33,990 bases of DNA from Tianweitania sediminis (lineage in GTDB: Bacteria; Pseudomonadota; Alphaproteobacteria; Rhizobiales; Rhizobiaceae): assembly GCF_017813335.1 (NCBI RefSeq), contig NZ_JAGIYY010000015.1, positions 1 through 33,990 on the forward strand, read 5' to 3'. Of this stretch, positions 13,993-21,733 are shown one piece after another. Both the position numbers and the translations under genes were made by a program. The notes beneath the pieces are model-generated. The model saw only the letters and a list, made by a program, of their open reading frames with translations. It was not told where the DNA came from and ran no database searches. Numbering within the stretch: the stretch's first letter is position 1; each line of letters starts with the position of its first letter.

Positions 13993-15723
13993 GTGGCAAC
14001 AGACACTCATAGGTCCCATAGAACCCTCACCATCTCCGGGGTGTCGGTCTTCGGTGCGGTCCTGCTGATCGTCGTCGGCTGGTTGGTCGTGCTTCCTCTA
14101 GGAGCTGTGCTGTTGGGGGCATTCAGGCCATCGGGACTCCTGCTCGATCCAGGTCTTACACTCGATAATGTGCGTCGAGTGTATTTCAACTCTGAAATCT
14201 GGAGCCTGGCTTGGACGACCGCTCGTTTCGCTTTAGGGTCGACCTTCGTTGGCCTCATCGTAGGGGCGCTCTTTGCCTGGATGATTGAACGCACCGATGT
14301 TCCGCTCGCGGGCTTTTTTCGGGGCGCCTTCATCGCCCAGATGGCTGTGCCGCCATTCTTGCTGGCAATGGGCTGGACCATTCTGCTCAGCCCACGCTCC
14401 GGACTCCTGAACGCGATCGGCGCGCAGGTCTTTGGGCCGGGTTTCACGCCCTTCAACATCTACTCCATAACAGGGATGATCTTCGTCGAGGGCATTGCGC
14501 TCGCGCCGTCAGCCTTTCTCCTGCTTGGACCTGCCTTCCGAAATCTCGATCCGAACATGGAAGAGGCGGCGCGGATGTCGGGGGCCGGCAGCCTGGAAGT
14601 ATTTCGCAAGGTGACCCTTCCGCTCCTCGCTCCCGCGCTGCTAGGAGCAACCATTTTTCTGACGATCGTGAGTTTCGTTGTCTTTGACGTACCGGGCATC
14701 CTCGGCATGCCGTCCAGAATCTGGGTGCTCTCCAGCCGAATCTACAGCCTTGCTCATGAAAGCCCTAACGGGCTCCCGGATTATGGTGCCATCAGCGCGA
14801 TCGCGATGATGTTCATCCTGGCGCTTCTCATCGCCGCTTATATTTATCAGAAGATCATTCGCGGCTCGAGCCGCTACGTCACCGTAACGGGCAAGTCTTT
14901 CCGGCACCGCCGCACCGCCTTGGGCGCGTGGCGGCTACCTGTCGCCCTGCTGGGATCCGTCTATCTCTTCGTCTGCATCTGTCTGCCAATACTGATGGTC
15001 GTGCTGGCCAGTCTCCAACCCTTCATGATGCGACCTAGCGCTGCGGCGCTCACAAACCTCTCGCTGCAGAACTACGCGCAGATCTTCGGCGACGCACACA
15101 TTGTACGGGCGATGGTCAATTCCTTCGTCATCGCGGGTGTGACGTCCTTTGGTGTATTAGTAATCGCCTTTGCGTGTTCGTGGGCGATCTCCCGGTCGCA
15201 GCTTCCCGGCATAGTGCGGCGCATTCTTGATGTATTCACACTTATTCCCCTCGCCATCCCGGGTATCATCCTCGGTACAGCGTTGATCTACCTGTATCTC
15301 GCCCTGGGCTTCCTCGGAATTTACGGGACCATCTGGATCATCGTAATTGCTCACACAACAAATTACCTCTCGTTCGGAGTTCGTAGCATCAACAGCGTCC
15401 TCTCGCAGATGCATCCTGAGCTTGAGGAAGCGGCACTCGTCGCAGGCTCCGACCGCGCGAATGCGGTTCGGGCAATCATTGTCCCACTTGCCGCACCGGC
15501 ACTGGTCGCAACCTGGTTCTGGGTCTTTTCGCACAGCATTCGCGAGCTCACTCAAGCATTGATGCTCCAAAGCGTCGGCAACGCCACACTGACCACGACC
15601 CTTTTTGGGTACTGGTCCTCAGGCGAGCCCAACAAGGCGGCGGCCGTCGGGATCTCACTCTTTGCCGTGGTCTTGCTAGCCGTCTTGGCCTGGGCAGCCG
15701 CCACACTCAGGTTCCGGAAATGA
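13993..15723 (+). CDS. Fe(III)-type ABC transporter permease, double-domain
   Basis: A 576-residue membrane protein made of two fused binding-protein-dependent permease domains, as in FbpB/AfuB/SfuB-type importers. The two EAA coupling motifs lie at about 190-215 (EEAARMSGAGSLEVFRKVTL) and about 475-500 (LEEAALVAGSDRANAVRAI). Around a dozen hydrophobic segments are visible. It begins with GTG; the frame is closed by a stop not far upstream, and no strong ribosome site is seen. Its stop overlaps the ATPase ATG (ATGA). This family carries ferric iron but also phosphonates, hexose phosphates, thiamine and organic acids. The enzymes encoded around it argue for an organic substrate. Confidence 0.88.
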   Translation: MATDTHRSHRTLTISGVSVFGAVLLIVVGWLVVLPLGAVLLGAFRPSGLLLDPGLTLDNVRRVYFNSEIWSLAWTTARFALGSTFVGLIVGALFAWMIERTDVPLAGFFRGAFIAQMAVPPFLLAMGWTILLSPRSGLLNAIGAQVFGPGFTPFNIYSITGMIFVEGIALAPSAFLLLGPAFRNLDPNMEEAARMSGAGSLEVFRKVTLPLLAPALLGATIFLTIVSFVVFDVPGILGMPSRIWVLSSRIYSLAHESPNGLPDYGAISAIAMMFILALLIAAYIYQKIIRGSSRYVTVTGKSFRHRRTALGAWRLPVALLGSVYLFVCICLPILMVVLASLQPFMMRPSAAALTNLSLQNYAQIFGDAHIVRAMVNSFVIAGVTSFGVLVIAFACSWAISRSQLPGIVRRILDVFTLIPLAIPGIILGTALIYLYLALGFLGIYGTIWIIVIAHTTNYLSFGVRSINSVLSQMHPELEEAALVAGSDRANAVRAIIVPLAAPALVATWFWVFSHSIRELTQALMLQSVGNATLTTTLFGYWSSGEPNKAAAVGISLFAVVLLAVLAWAAATLRFRK

Positions 15724-16817
15724 ACATGCCTTCCGAAGAAATGTTGCGGGTCAACGACATCACCCTGTCCTACCGCGTCGGCGACATCGACATGCCCGTC
15801 CTCAACGGCGTGAGCTTTACGGTTGAGCCGGGCGAGCTCTTTACCCTACTGGGTCCGTCGGGCTGCGGAAAGACCAGTACGTTGAGATCAGTAGCGGGGC
15901 TGGAAACGCCCACCTCCGGCGAAATCACGATCGGCGGTGAGACTGTCTACTCGTCGAGTCGCAAGGTGCAGCTTGCTCCCAACCGCAGGCGGTTGGCCAT
16001 GGTTTTCCAGTCTTACGCCATCTGGCCTCACATGACGGTGGCCGAAAACGTCGCCTTTCCATTGCGTCGTATGCGGGTTGACCCTCCGGACCGCCGACGA
16101 CGGGTTGATGAAGCGTTGGGGATGGTGGGACTTGCAGGTGAGGGGCAGCGCAGCGCAACGCTTCTTTCCGGCGGCCAACAGCAGCGCGTTGCGCTTGCGA
16201 GGGCTCTGGTCAGCAATCCCCGGATGATCCTGCTGGACGAGCCACTATCTAACTTGGATGCCAAGCTGAGAGAGCAGATGCGCGGTGAAATACGCGACCT
16301 CCAGCGTAGGTCGGGAACCACCGCCGTGTTCGTAACCCACGATCAGGCAGAAGCCCTCGCGATGTCTGACAGAATCGCGGTGATGGACAAGGGCAACATC
16401 GTCGAGATGGGCAATCCCGAGACCCTGTACCTGCGTCCACGAAAGAAGTTCACGGCTCAGTTCCTAGGGCAGGCTCTGATTTTGCCCATCGACGGCTTGG
16501 AACAGGGGAGCGGCACGCTACAGCTCAGGACCAGGATCGGTGTGGTGGAAGCGCTCGCCGACACTCGTGTCAAGAACGTCGCCTGGATGGCCGCGCGCCC
16601 CGAGCATCTGACGGTAGCTGTCCCCGGTGCACAGATTCCCGGCGGCATACCGGCAAGGGTAGTGCGCGCGCAATTCACCGGCAGCACCATTGATCTTGAG
16701 CTTGATGCAGGCGGCGTCCTTTTTGCAGCCGTCGCTCGCAACGATCGCAAATTCGCGCCTGGAGACGAAGTCACCGTGAGCTTCGATCCAAGCAACATCA
16801 TCCTCCTGGAATCCTAA
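15720..16817 (+). CDS. ABC transporter ATP-binding protein (FbpC/PotA type)
   Basis: A 365-residue cytoplasmic ATPase that powers the adjacent permease. Walker A GPSGCGKTS is at 45-53. The Q-loop region VFQSYAIWPHMTV, signature LLSGGQQQRVALARAL, Walker B MILLDEPLSNLDAKLR and the H-loop VFVTHDQAEAL follow. A C-terminal TOBE-like domain (about 280-365) is typical of this subfamily. It overlaps the permease stop by four bases and is followed 11 bases later by the luciferase-like monooxygenase, so transporter and enzymes are one transcript. Confidence 0.9.
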   Translation: MNMPSEEMLRVNDITLSYRVGDIDMPVLNGVSFTVEPGELFTLLGPSGCGKTSTLRSVAGLETPTSGEITIGGETVYSSSRKVQLAPNRRRLAMVFQSYAIWPHMTVAENVAFPLRRMRVDPPDRRRRVDEALGMVGLAGEGQRSATLLSGGQQQRVALARALVSNPRMILLDEPLSNLDAKLREQMRGEIRDLQRRSGTTAVFVTHDQAEALAMSDRIAVMDKGNIVEMGNPETLYLRPRKKFTAQFLGQALILPIDGLEQGSGTLQLRTRIGVVEALADTRVKNVAWMAARPEHLTVAVPGAQIPGGIPARVVRAQFTGSTIDLELDAGGVLFAAVARNDRKFAPGDEVTVSFDPSNIILLES

Positions 16818-16828
16818 GGGAGCTATAC

Positions 16829-17872
16829 ATGCACTTTGGTGTACTCGACCACCTCGACTTCGGCGGAAAAACCGACCTATCGGCCCACTATGAGGAACGG
16901 CTGCGCATGGTCGAACGATTGGACCGCGCTGGCTTCTACGGGTTTCACGTCACCGAACACCACTGCACTCCCTTGGGTGGCGCCGCATCCCCGAGCATCT
17001 TCCTGGCTTCCGCCGCACAGCGCACTGACAACATCCGACTGGGGACTCTGGTCTACACACTGCCCATGCATCATCCTCTTAGATTGATTGAGGAGATCTG
17101 CATGCTCGACCATTTGAGCAACGGCAGGCTCGACATCGGGTTCGGGCGCGGTTCAGTCCCGTTCGAGTTGAGTTACTTCGGCCTCGATCCCGACGATGCT
17201 GTCGATCACTATAGCGAAGCCCTAAAAATTGTGCGGGAAGGACTGACCACGAGCCATCTCGACCACAACGGGAAGTACTTCCAGTTTCGAGATATTCCCA
17301 TAGCGTTGTTCCCCCTGCAGCGGCCTATGCCACCTGTCTGGTACGGCGTGCATTCGATAGAAAGCGCGCAGAAAAGCGCGGACCTTGGCTACAACATCGT
17401 CTGCAATCAAGCCGTTGAAAACTCCGCGCGTTACATCGGATCATTTCGGGAAGCGCTCGATAAGAGCGGTACGTCCCGTTCCACCCGGATGATCGGCCTC
17501 CATCGTGCCGTGATCGTTGCACCGACAGACCGGGAGGCCGAAGCAGTTGCAGATCGCGCCTACCAGAACTTCCTCAAGAGTTTTCGCTTCGTCACTGCCA
17601 GACATGGCGCCGAAAATAAGGTTAGCGGGCGTGAAAATAGCTTTGCGGAGCTTGTCAAGATCGGTCGGGGCATTGCCGGAAGCCCTGCAACCGTCGCCGA
17701 CTTCCTCGCGGACCAGATGTCTAGGGCGGGTGCGAACTACTGCTTGATGTACCTGGCACTTGGCGACATGTCGCATGAAGAAATCACAACTTCGATAAAG
17801 CTCTTAGCGAACCAGGTCATGCCCCGGCTCCAGGGCGAAGACGGCCTTGCACGCTACGGAACCGATGGCTGA
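16829..17872 (+). CDS. LLM-class (luciferase-like) flavin-dependent monooxygenase
   Basis: A 347-residue TIM-barrel enzyme of the bacterial luciferase superfamily. Such enzymes use reduced FMN, supplied by a separate reductase, and O2 to oxygenate or cleave their substrate. Recognisable blocks are MHFGVLDHLDFGG, GFYGFHVTEHHCTPLGG, IRLGTLVYTLPMHHPLRLIE and EICMLDHLSNGRLDIGFGRG. The C-terminal part is complete, at normal length. The ATG has GGGAG about six bases upstream. An FMN reductase lies downstream at 19992 in the same run, the expected partner. RutA (uracil ring opening), NtaA/EmoA (aminopolycarboxylates), DszA and PyrA (pyridine) are members, so the substrate range is wide. It is probably the committing enzyme of this cluster. 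Confidence 0.88.
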   Translation: MHFGVLDHLDFGGKTDLSAHYEERLRMVERLDRAGFYGFHVTEHHCTPLGGAASPSIFLASAAQRTDNIRLGTLVYTLPMHHPLRLIEEICMLDHLSNGRLDIGFGRGSVPFELSYFGLDPDDAVDHYSEALKIVREGLTTSHLDHNGKYFQFRDIPIALFPLQRPMPPVWYGVHSIESAQKSADLGYNIVCNQAVENSARYIGSFREALDKSGTSRSTRMIGLHRAVIVAPTDREAEAVADRAYQNFLKSFRFVTARHGAENKVSGRENSFAELVKIGRGIAGSPATVADFLADQMSRAGANYCLMYLALGDMSHEEITTSIKLLANQVMPRLQGEDGLARYGTDG

Positions 17873-18905
17873 GAAAATGCTCTCCGTCGCTACAGTCCCG
17901 AGATCCACGCAGGCAGCATATTATGCGGCGCAAGGCCCCGCGAATGAGGTTCTGGAGTTGGGTCTTGTCCCTGTTCCGGACCCCGGTCCAGGAGAAATCC
18001 TGGTTCGTATGACATGTTCCGGCGTCAATCCTTCAGACGTGAAGGCGCGGGCAGGGGCAACACGTGCGATGGCCTGGCCCCGCGTCGTGCCGCATCAGGA
18101 TGGCAGCGGTGTTGTGGAGGCTGTGGGACACGGGTCGCGTTTCTCACCCGGAGACCGAGTGTGGGTGCGTTTCGGGCAATGGCAACGTTCGTTCGGAACG
18201 GCCGCGCGGCGCATGGTGCTTCCAGACGATCTCGCCATGCCTTTGCCGGCAGAGATTTCAGACGAAACCGGCGCCCTGTTGGGGGTTCCTGCGCTCACGG
18301 CTTGGTTGTGCGTTGATAGTTTTAACGGTCCCGAAGGATCGACTGTGCTCGTGCAAGGGCGGGGAGCCGTTGCAGCTTACGCAATACAGTTCGCGAAGCT
18401 CCGCGGTTACAAAGTTCTGGTGGTCACGGGTTCAAGCCGTCGCGCGGCTGAGGCGAGGACCATCGGTGCCGACGAAACGTTGCTCCGCACTGAAACAAAC
18501 TGGCCTGATCGGGTACGGGAGTTGACCAGTGGACGCGGGGTCGACGCGGTAATCGAAGCCCTCTTCGCTGCGAATGTGAGAGATTACCCGCGCTTCATGG
18601 CAACCAGGGCAACGGCAATCGTCTACGGTACCGACACAGCCGACACCACGGGAATCCCTGCAAGGTGGTTCTTGCAGCAGTCCGTCACGGTTCGATTCGT
18701 CTACCTCTACCGCGCGGCCCCAGCGCGCATCGCCGCGGCGGCACAAGCTGTGACGGACATTGCCGCTAAACTTAAGCATGGCACAATCACTCGTCTGCCC
18801 TTGGAGCAGATCGTCCTTGCCCACGAGCTCGTCGAGAATGAGGAACACGAGGGCCGCGTAGTCCTCTCGCTAAGTGAAGCTAACGTCCCGGAGGAGACAA
18901 CATGA
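17865..18905 (+). CDS. zinc-independent MDR / quinone oxidoreductase-like protein
   Basis: A 346-residue medium-chain dehydrogenase/reductase of the NADPH:quinone reductase type. It has an N-terminal GroES-like domain (VLELGLVPVPDPGPGEILV, CSGVNPSDVKARAG) and a Rossmann domain from about 160. The nucleotide loop VLVQGRGAVAAYAIQFAK (161-178) departs from the usual AxGGVG pattern, with Ala where the last Gly is expected. No zinc-binding cysteines are seen. The ATG at 17865 overlaps the monooxygenase stop; an in-frame codon at 17847 is less likely. It probably reduces an enone or quinone-like intermediate, although the altered loop leaves cofactor preference open. Confidence 0.8.
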   Translation: MAEKMLSVATVPRSTQAAYYAAQGPANEVLELGLVPVPDPGPGEILVRMTCSGVNPSDVKARAGATRAMAWPRVVPHQDGSGVVEAVGHGSRFSPGDRVWVRFGQWQRSFGTAARRMVLPDDLAMPLPAEISDETGALLGVPALTAWLCVDSFNGPEGSTVLVQGRGAVAAYAIQFAKLRGYKVLVVTGSSRRAAEARTIGADETLLRTETNWPDRVRELTSGRGVDAVIEALFAANVRDYPRFMATRATAIVYGTDTADTTGIPARWFLQQSVTVRFVYLYRAAPARIAAAAQAVTDIAAKLKHGTITRLPLEQIVLAHELVENEEHEGRVVLSLSEANVPEETT

Positions 18906-19912
18906 AAGCCTTGAGAGCCATCTTGACGGTAACGTCGCTTGTCGGCGCCTGCCTACATAGTGGAGGGCCGGCGCAGGCCGACGCTCTTGCAGACCTTGCG
19001 TCCGCCGCCGCAGGCAAGGAACCCGTTCTTTGGTACGAAAGTGGTACGCCCGCCCAGATCGGCAAGGTAATCTCTGCGTTCAACGCCAAGTATCCAGACA
19101 TCAAGGTCGAGTTCGTCCAGGACACGGCCGGCAACACCATTGCGTCCAAAATTATACAGGAATCGCAGACCGGAAATCCGACCGCGAGCTTCATCACGAC
19201 GGGGGCCCAGCAGCTGGGTCCGCTGCTTGAGCGGAGCCTTCTTGCCGAAGTGGATTGGCGGGCTCTGGGAATTGATGTTGCCCTGACGCCAAAACCTTAT
19301 GCCGCTGCCGTTGCGGCATCAATGTTCATTGGCCTGCGAAACAGCGTAGCGGTGACTGCCGACAAGGCGCCTACGACCTGGGAAGAGTTCACCGACCCGG
19401 AATGGAGCGGCCGCATCGGGACCTGGGTCCGTGCGCCAGGCTTCTCGACACTCGCGGTTGATCTTGGACGGGATCAGGTGAAGTCTCTGCTAGAGAAGCT
19501 CGTTCAGCTCAACCCATTCCTGTACCAGTCGCCCAACATGGTCGCCCAGCAGTTGGCCGCCGGCGAGATCGACGTCGGCATCGGTTTCTACCACACCTCA
19601 CTGCCTGCAATCGCGGCCGGTGCGCCTGTCGAGATAATCTTCCTCGATCCCATACCGATCAACACTATCTGGGCGGCTGTCATCAAGTCCGGGCGTAACG
19701 TTGAAGGTGCGCAGGTGCTGGCAGCTTGGCTAACGTCTGCAGAGGGCGCGATGGTCTACGAGACCGCGACGGGCCGGGGCAATCCACTTGTTCCGGGCAC
19801 GCAGGCGCAAAGGGTGTCTGCGGATAAAAGACTGGTCGAATGGCCGCTGGATCAGCTGGCGACCTACCGGGACATTGATGCTGAGTACTCCAAGATCCTT
19901 TCCGCCAAATAG
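18902..19912 (+). CDS. Fe(III)-type ABC transporter periplasmic substrate-binding protein
   Basis: A 336-residue type II periplasmic binding protein (FbpA/AfuA family), exported by an N-terminal signal peptide. Cleavage is probably at AQA-DAL near residue 26; VGAC at 14-17 is a weak lipobox-like alternative. Mature blocks include VLWYESGTPAQIGKVISAF, ASFITTGAQQLGPL, APTTWEEFTDPEWSGRIG and AAGEIDVGIGFYHTSLPA. It overlaps the MDR stop by four bases (ATGA). It supplies the ligand specificity for the permease/ATPase at 13993-16817. The family's paired tyrosine iron site is not evident to me, in line with an organic ligand. Confidence 0.85.
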   Translation: MKALRAILTVTSLVGACLHSGGPAQADALADLASAAAGKEPVLWYESGTPAQIGKVISAFNAKYPDIKVEFVQDTAGNTIASKIIQESQTGNPTASFITTGAQQLGPLLERSLLAEVDWRALGIDVALTPKPYAAAVAASMFIGLRNSVAVTADKAPTTWEEFTDPEWSGRIGTWVRAPGFSTLAVDLGRDQVKSLLEKLVQLNPFLYQSPNMVAQQLAAGEIDVGIGFYHTSLPAIAAGAPVEIIFLDPIPINTIWAAVIKSGRNVEGAQVLAAWLTSAEGAMVYETATGRGNPLVPGTQAQRVSADKRLVEWPLDQLATYRDIDAEYSKILSAK

Positions 19913-19923
19913 CAAGCAGCCTG

Positions 19924-19947
19924 CCGGCACCGCGTCCGCGGTGCCGG
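19924..19947. repeat. perfect hairpin between binding-protein and FMN-reductase genes
   Basis: CCGGCACCGCG at 19924-19934 is followed after two bases by its exact complement at 19937-19947, a very stable stem-loop. It begins 12 bases after the binding-protein stop, has no T-run, and the next gene starts 45 bases beyond it. Such structures after binding-protein genes often stabilise the upstream message or partly attenuate downstream transcription; that role is inferred. Confidence 0.7.
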
Positions 19948-19991
19948 TCCTGCCAACCACCGGCGTCCCAGCCGGCAACCAAGAGGTCGTC

Positions 19992-20582
19992 ATGAGCCCA
20001 ATTCGTATTGTCGGCATTGGCGGGACGGATCGTCCCGGCTCGTCAACAGAGAAAGCTCTTCGCCTGAGCCTCGTGGCTGCTGAGCGCCTTGGTGCCAAAA
20101 CGACCGCCTTTACGGGTGCGACGCTCATGATGCCGATGTACTCGCCAAACGCGGAGCGGTCGGTCGCGAGCTGCGATCTGATCGAAGCGCTCCGTCAGGC
20201 AGACGGCATCATCATCGCGTCGCCTTCCTACCACGGCTCGATATCGGGCTTGGTCAAGAACGCCCTTGACTACGTCGAAGACATCAAGGGGCCGGATCGG
20301 ACCTACTTCGATGGCATGCCCGTGGGGCTCATCGCGTGCGCAGCAGGCTGGCAGGGAGCAGTGCAGACGTTAGCGACACTTCGCTCGATTACTCACGCAC
20401 TCCGTGGCTGGCCGACGCCGCTTGGAGTCGCGATCAACACTGCCGGCCCGGTTTTCGCTGCTGACGGTTCATGCACCGACATGTCCGTGAAGCTGCAACT
20501 CGAAGCCATCGGTCGGCAAGTGGTCGAGTTCCTAGCGATGCGTTCCGCGCCGGAGCGGCAGGCAGCGGCTTTGGGAGGTTGA
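19992..20582 (+). CDS. NAD(P)H-dependent FMN reductase
   Basis: A 196-residue flavodoxin-fold reductase (FMN_red family). It has an N-terminal phosphate-binding loop GIGGTDRPGSSTEKAL and the signature ASPSYHGSISGLVKNALDYV, followed by GLIACAAGWQGAVQTLATLR. It reduces FMN with NAD(P)H and should supply FMNH2 to the luciferase-like monooxygenase encoded at 16829. The frame is open upstream through the preceding gene's end. ATG 19992, with AGAGG about six bases before it, starts the family-typical sequence. It follows the hairpin at 19924-19947 and leads the second half of the cluster. Confidence 0.87.
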   Translation: MSPIRIVGIGGTDRPGSSTEKALRLSLVAAERLGAKTTAFTGATLMMPMYSPNAERSVASCDLIEALRQADGIIIASPSYHGSISGLVKNALDYVEDIKGPDRTYFDGMPVGLIACAAGWQGAVQTLATLRSITHALRGWPTPLGVAINTAGPVFAADGSCTDMSVKLQLEAIGRQVVEFLAMRSAPERQAAALGG

Positions 20583-20586
20583 TCTT

Positions 20587-20916
20587 ATGTACTTACGCAT
20601 TTTTTGGGGAAAGACGACATCCGGTGGGTTTCGGTCGATCCGTGACAATCACCTCGCACTGTCACGCGAACGACAACCGGGCAGCCGCGGGCGGATGCTT
20701 GTTCAGGACGTCAACGATCCCGACACGTTCTTTGTGCTGAGCTTCTGGGACAGCATAGAAGATGTAGCCGCCTGGGAAGGATCTGCTGATTTTCAAGAGC
20801 GCTTCGCAAGCGCTATTCGGCCCTTCACCGTCGGCACCACTACAGTGTCCCTCTGCCAGATCGTGAGCGCTGCGGGGCTGGACGCCAGCATTCTTGAGGG
20901 GGTTACCCATGACTGA
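20587..20916 (+). CDS. antibiotic biosynthesis monooxygenase (ABM)-like small protein
   Basis: A 109-residue dimeric alpha/beta-barrel-type protein. It starts MYLRIFWGKTTSGGFRSI and includes RMLVQDVNDPDTFFVLSFWD and EDVAAWEGSADFQERF, the usual pattern of ABM/Dabb-like proteins. Family members act as cofactor-free monooxygenases, isomerases or accessory proteins on phenolic or quinol compounds. It lies four bases after the FMN reductase, and its end overlaps the hydrolase start. Its function here is inferred from context only. Confidence 0.65.
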   Translation: MYLRIFWGKTTSGGFRSIRDNHLALSRERQPGSRGRMLVQDVNDPDTFFVLSFWDSIEDVAAWEGSADFQERFASAIRPFTVGTTTVSLCQIVSAAGLDASILEGVTHD

Positions 20917-21730
20917 CGTGGCGAGCAAATTCATCGATGTTGGCGCTTTCCGGACCCACTACCTCGAGGCCGGGTCCGGGCCAACGCTCGTTCTTCTGCA
21001 TAGCGGCGAATTTGGCGGCTGCGCTGAGCTGACCTGGGAATTTAACATCTCGGAACTAGCTGAGCATTTCCACGTGCTCGCCCCCGATTGGCTCGGTTTT
21101 GGCCAGACGGATAAATGGTTCTCATTCGATGACATGTGGAGCGCGCGTGTCAAGCACATTGCTGAGTTCCTGAAGGAAAAGGGCGTTGGCCGCGCCAATT
21201 TCGCTGGTAACTCGATGGGGGCGGGTACTTTACTTTCGGTTGCGGCTCAGCGAGAGCCTGCCTGGCAGATCGACCGTCTGATCGCTGTGAACGGCGGTGG
21301 TCGGATTCCGCCTGACGACGATCAAAATCAGCAGATCCTTTCCGGGTATGATGGCACTCGCGAGCATATGGAGAGGCTCACCCGCGTCATCGTCCGCCGC
21401 GAGGACCTCAGGGCTGATCCCCATTATGTGGATCGTCGTCAGGAAAGTGCTCGAAGGCCCGGTGCCTGGGAGTGTACCGCTGCCGCCCGCTTTCGCGCGC
21501 CTTTCGCAGTGCGGGGCGGGCGGGAGGCCGACTACAGGGCCATTCGTGTGCCAACACTTTTGGCGGTTGGCCGTGATGATCCCCTTAGACCCCCGGAGTT
21601 CTGGCCTTGGCTTCACAGCCAGATAGAGGGATCAACGCTTCAGTACATCGAAGGCGCAGGGCATTGCCCTCAGATTGATCGACCGGAGGAATTCAACCGG
21701 ATTGTCATCGAGTTTATAAAAGGAGCTTGA
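20909..21730 (+). CDS. alpha/beta hydrolase (meta-cleavage-product-hydrolase-like)
   Basis: A 273-residue cytoplasmic hydrolase. The oxyanion-hole region is TLVLLHSGEFGGCAE. The nucleophile elbow AGNSMGAGTLLSVA has its Ser at about residue 101, the acid is in AVGRDDPLRPPEFW and the His in EGAGHCPQID, so the triad is complete. It resembles carbon-carbon bond hydrolases of aromatic pathways (MhpC/BphD-like) and aminoacrylate hydrolase RutD. ATG 20909 is preferred over an in-frame start at 20894 because GAGGGG lies six bases upstream. It overlaps the ABM gene by eight bases. It is likely to act on the ring-opened product of the monooxygenase. Confidence 0.85.
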   Translation: MTDVASKFIDVGAFRTHYLEAGSGPTLVLLHSGEFGGCAELTWEFNISELAEHFHVLAPDWLGFGQTDKWFSFDDMWSARVKHIAEFLKEKGVGRANFAGNSMGAGTLLSVAAQREPAWQIDRLIAVNGGGRIPPDDDQNQQILSGYDGTREHMERLTRVIVRREDLRADPHYVDRRQESARRPGAWECTAAARFRAPFAVRGGREADYRAIRVPTLLAVGRDDPLRPPEFWPWLHSQIEGSTLQYIEGAGHCPQIDRPEEFNRIVIEFIKGA

Positions 21731-21733
21731 CAC

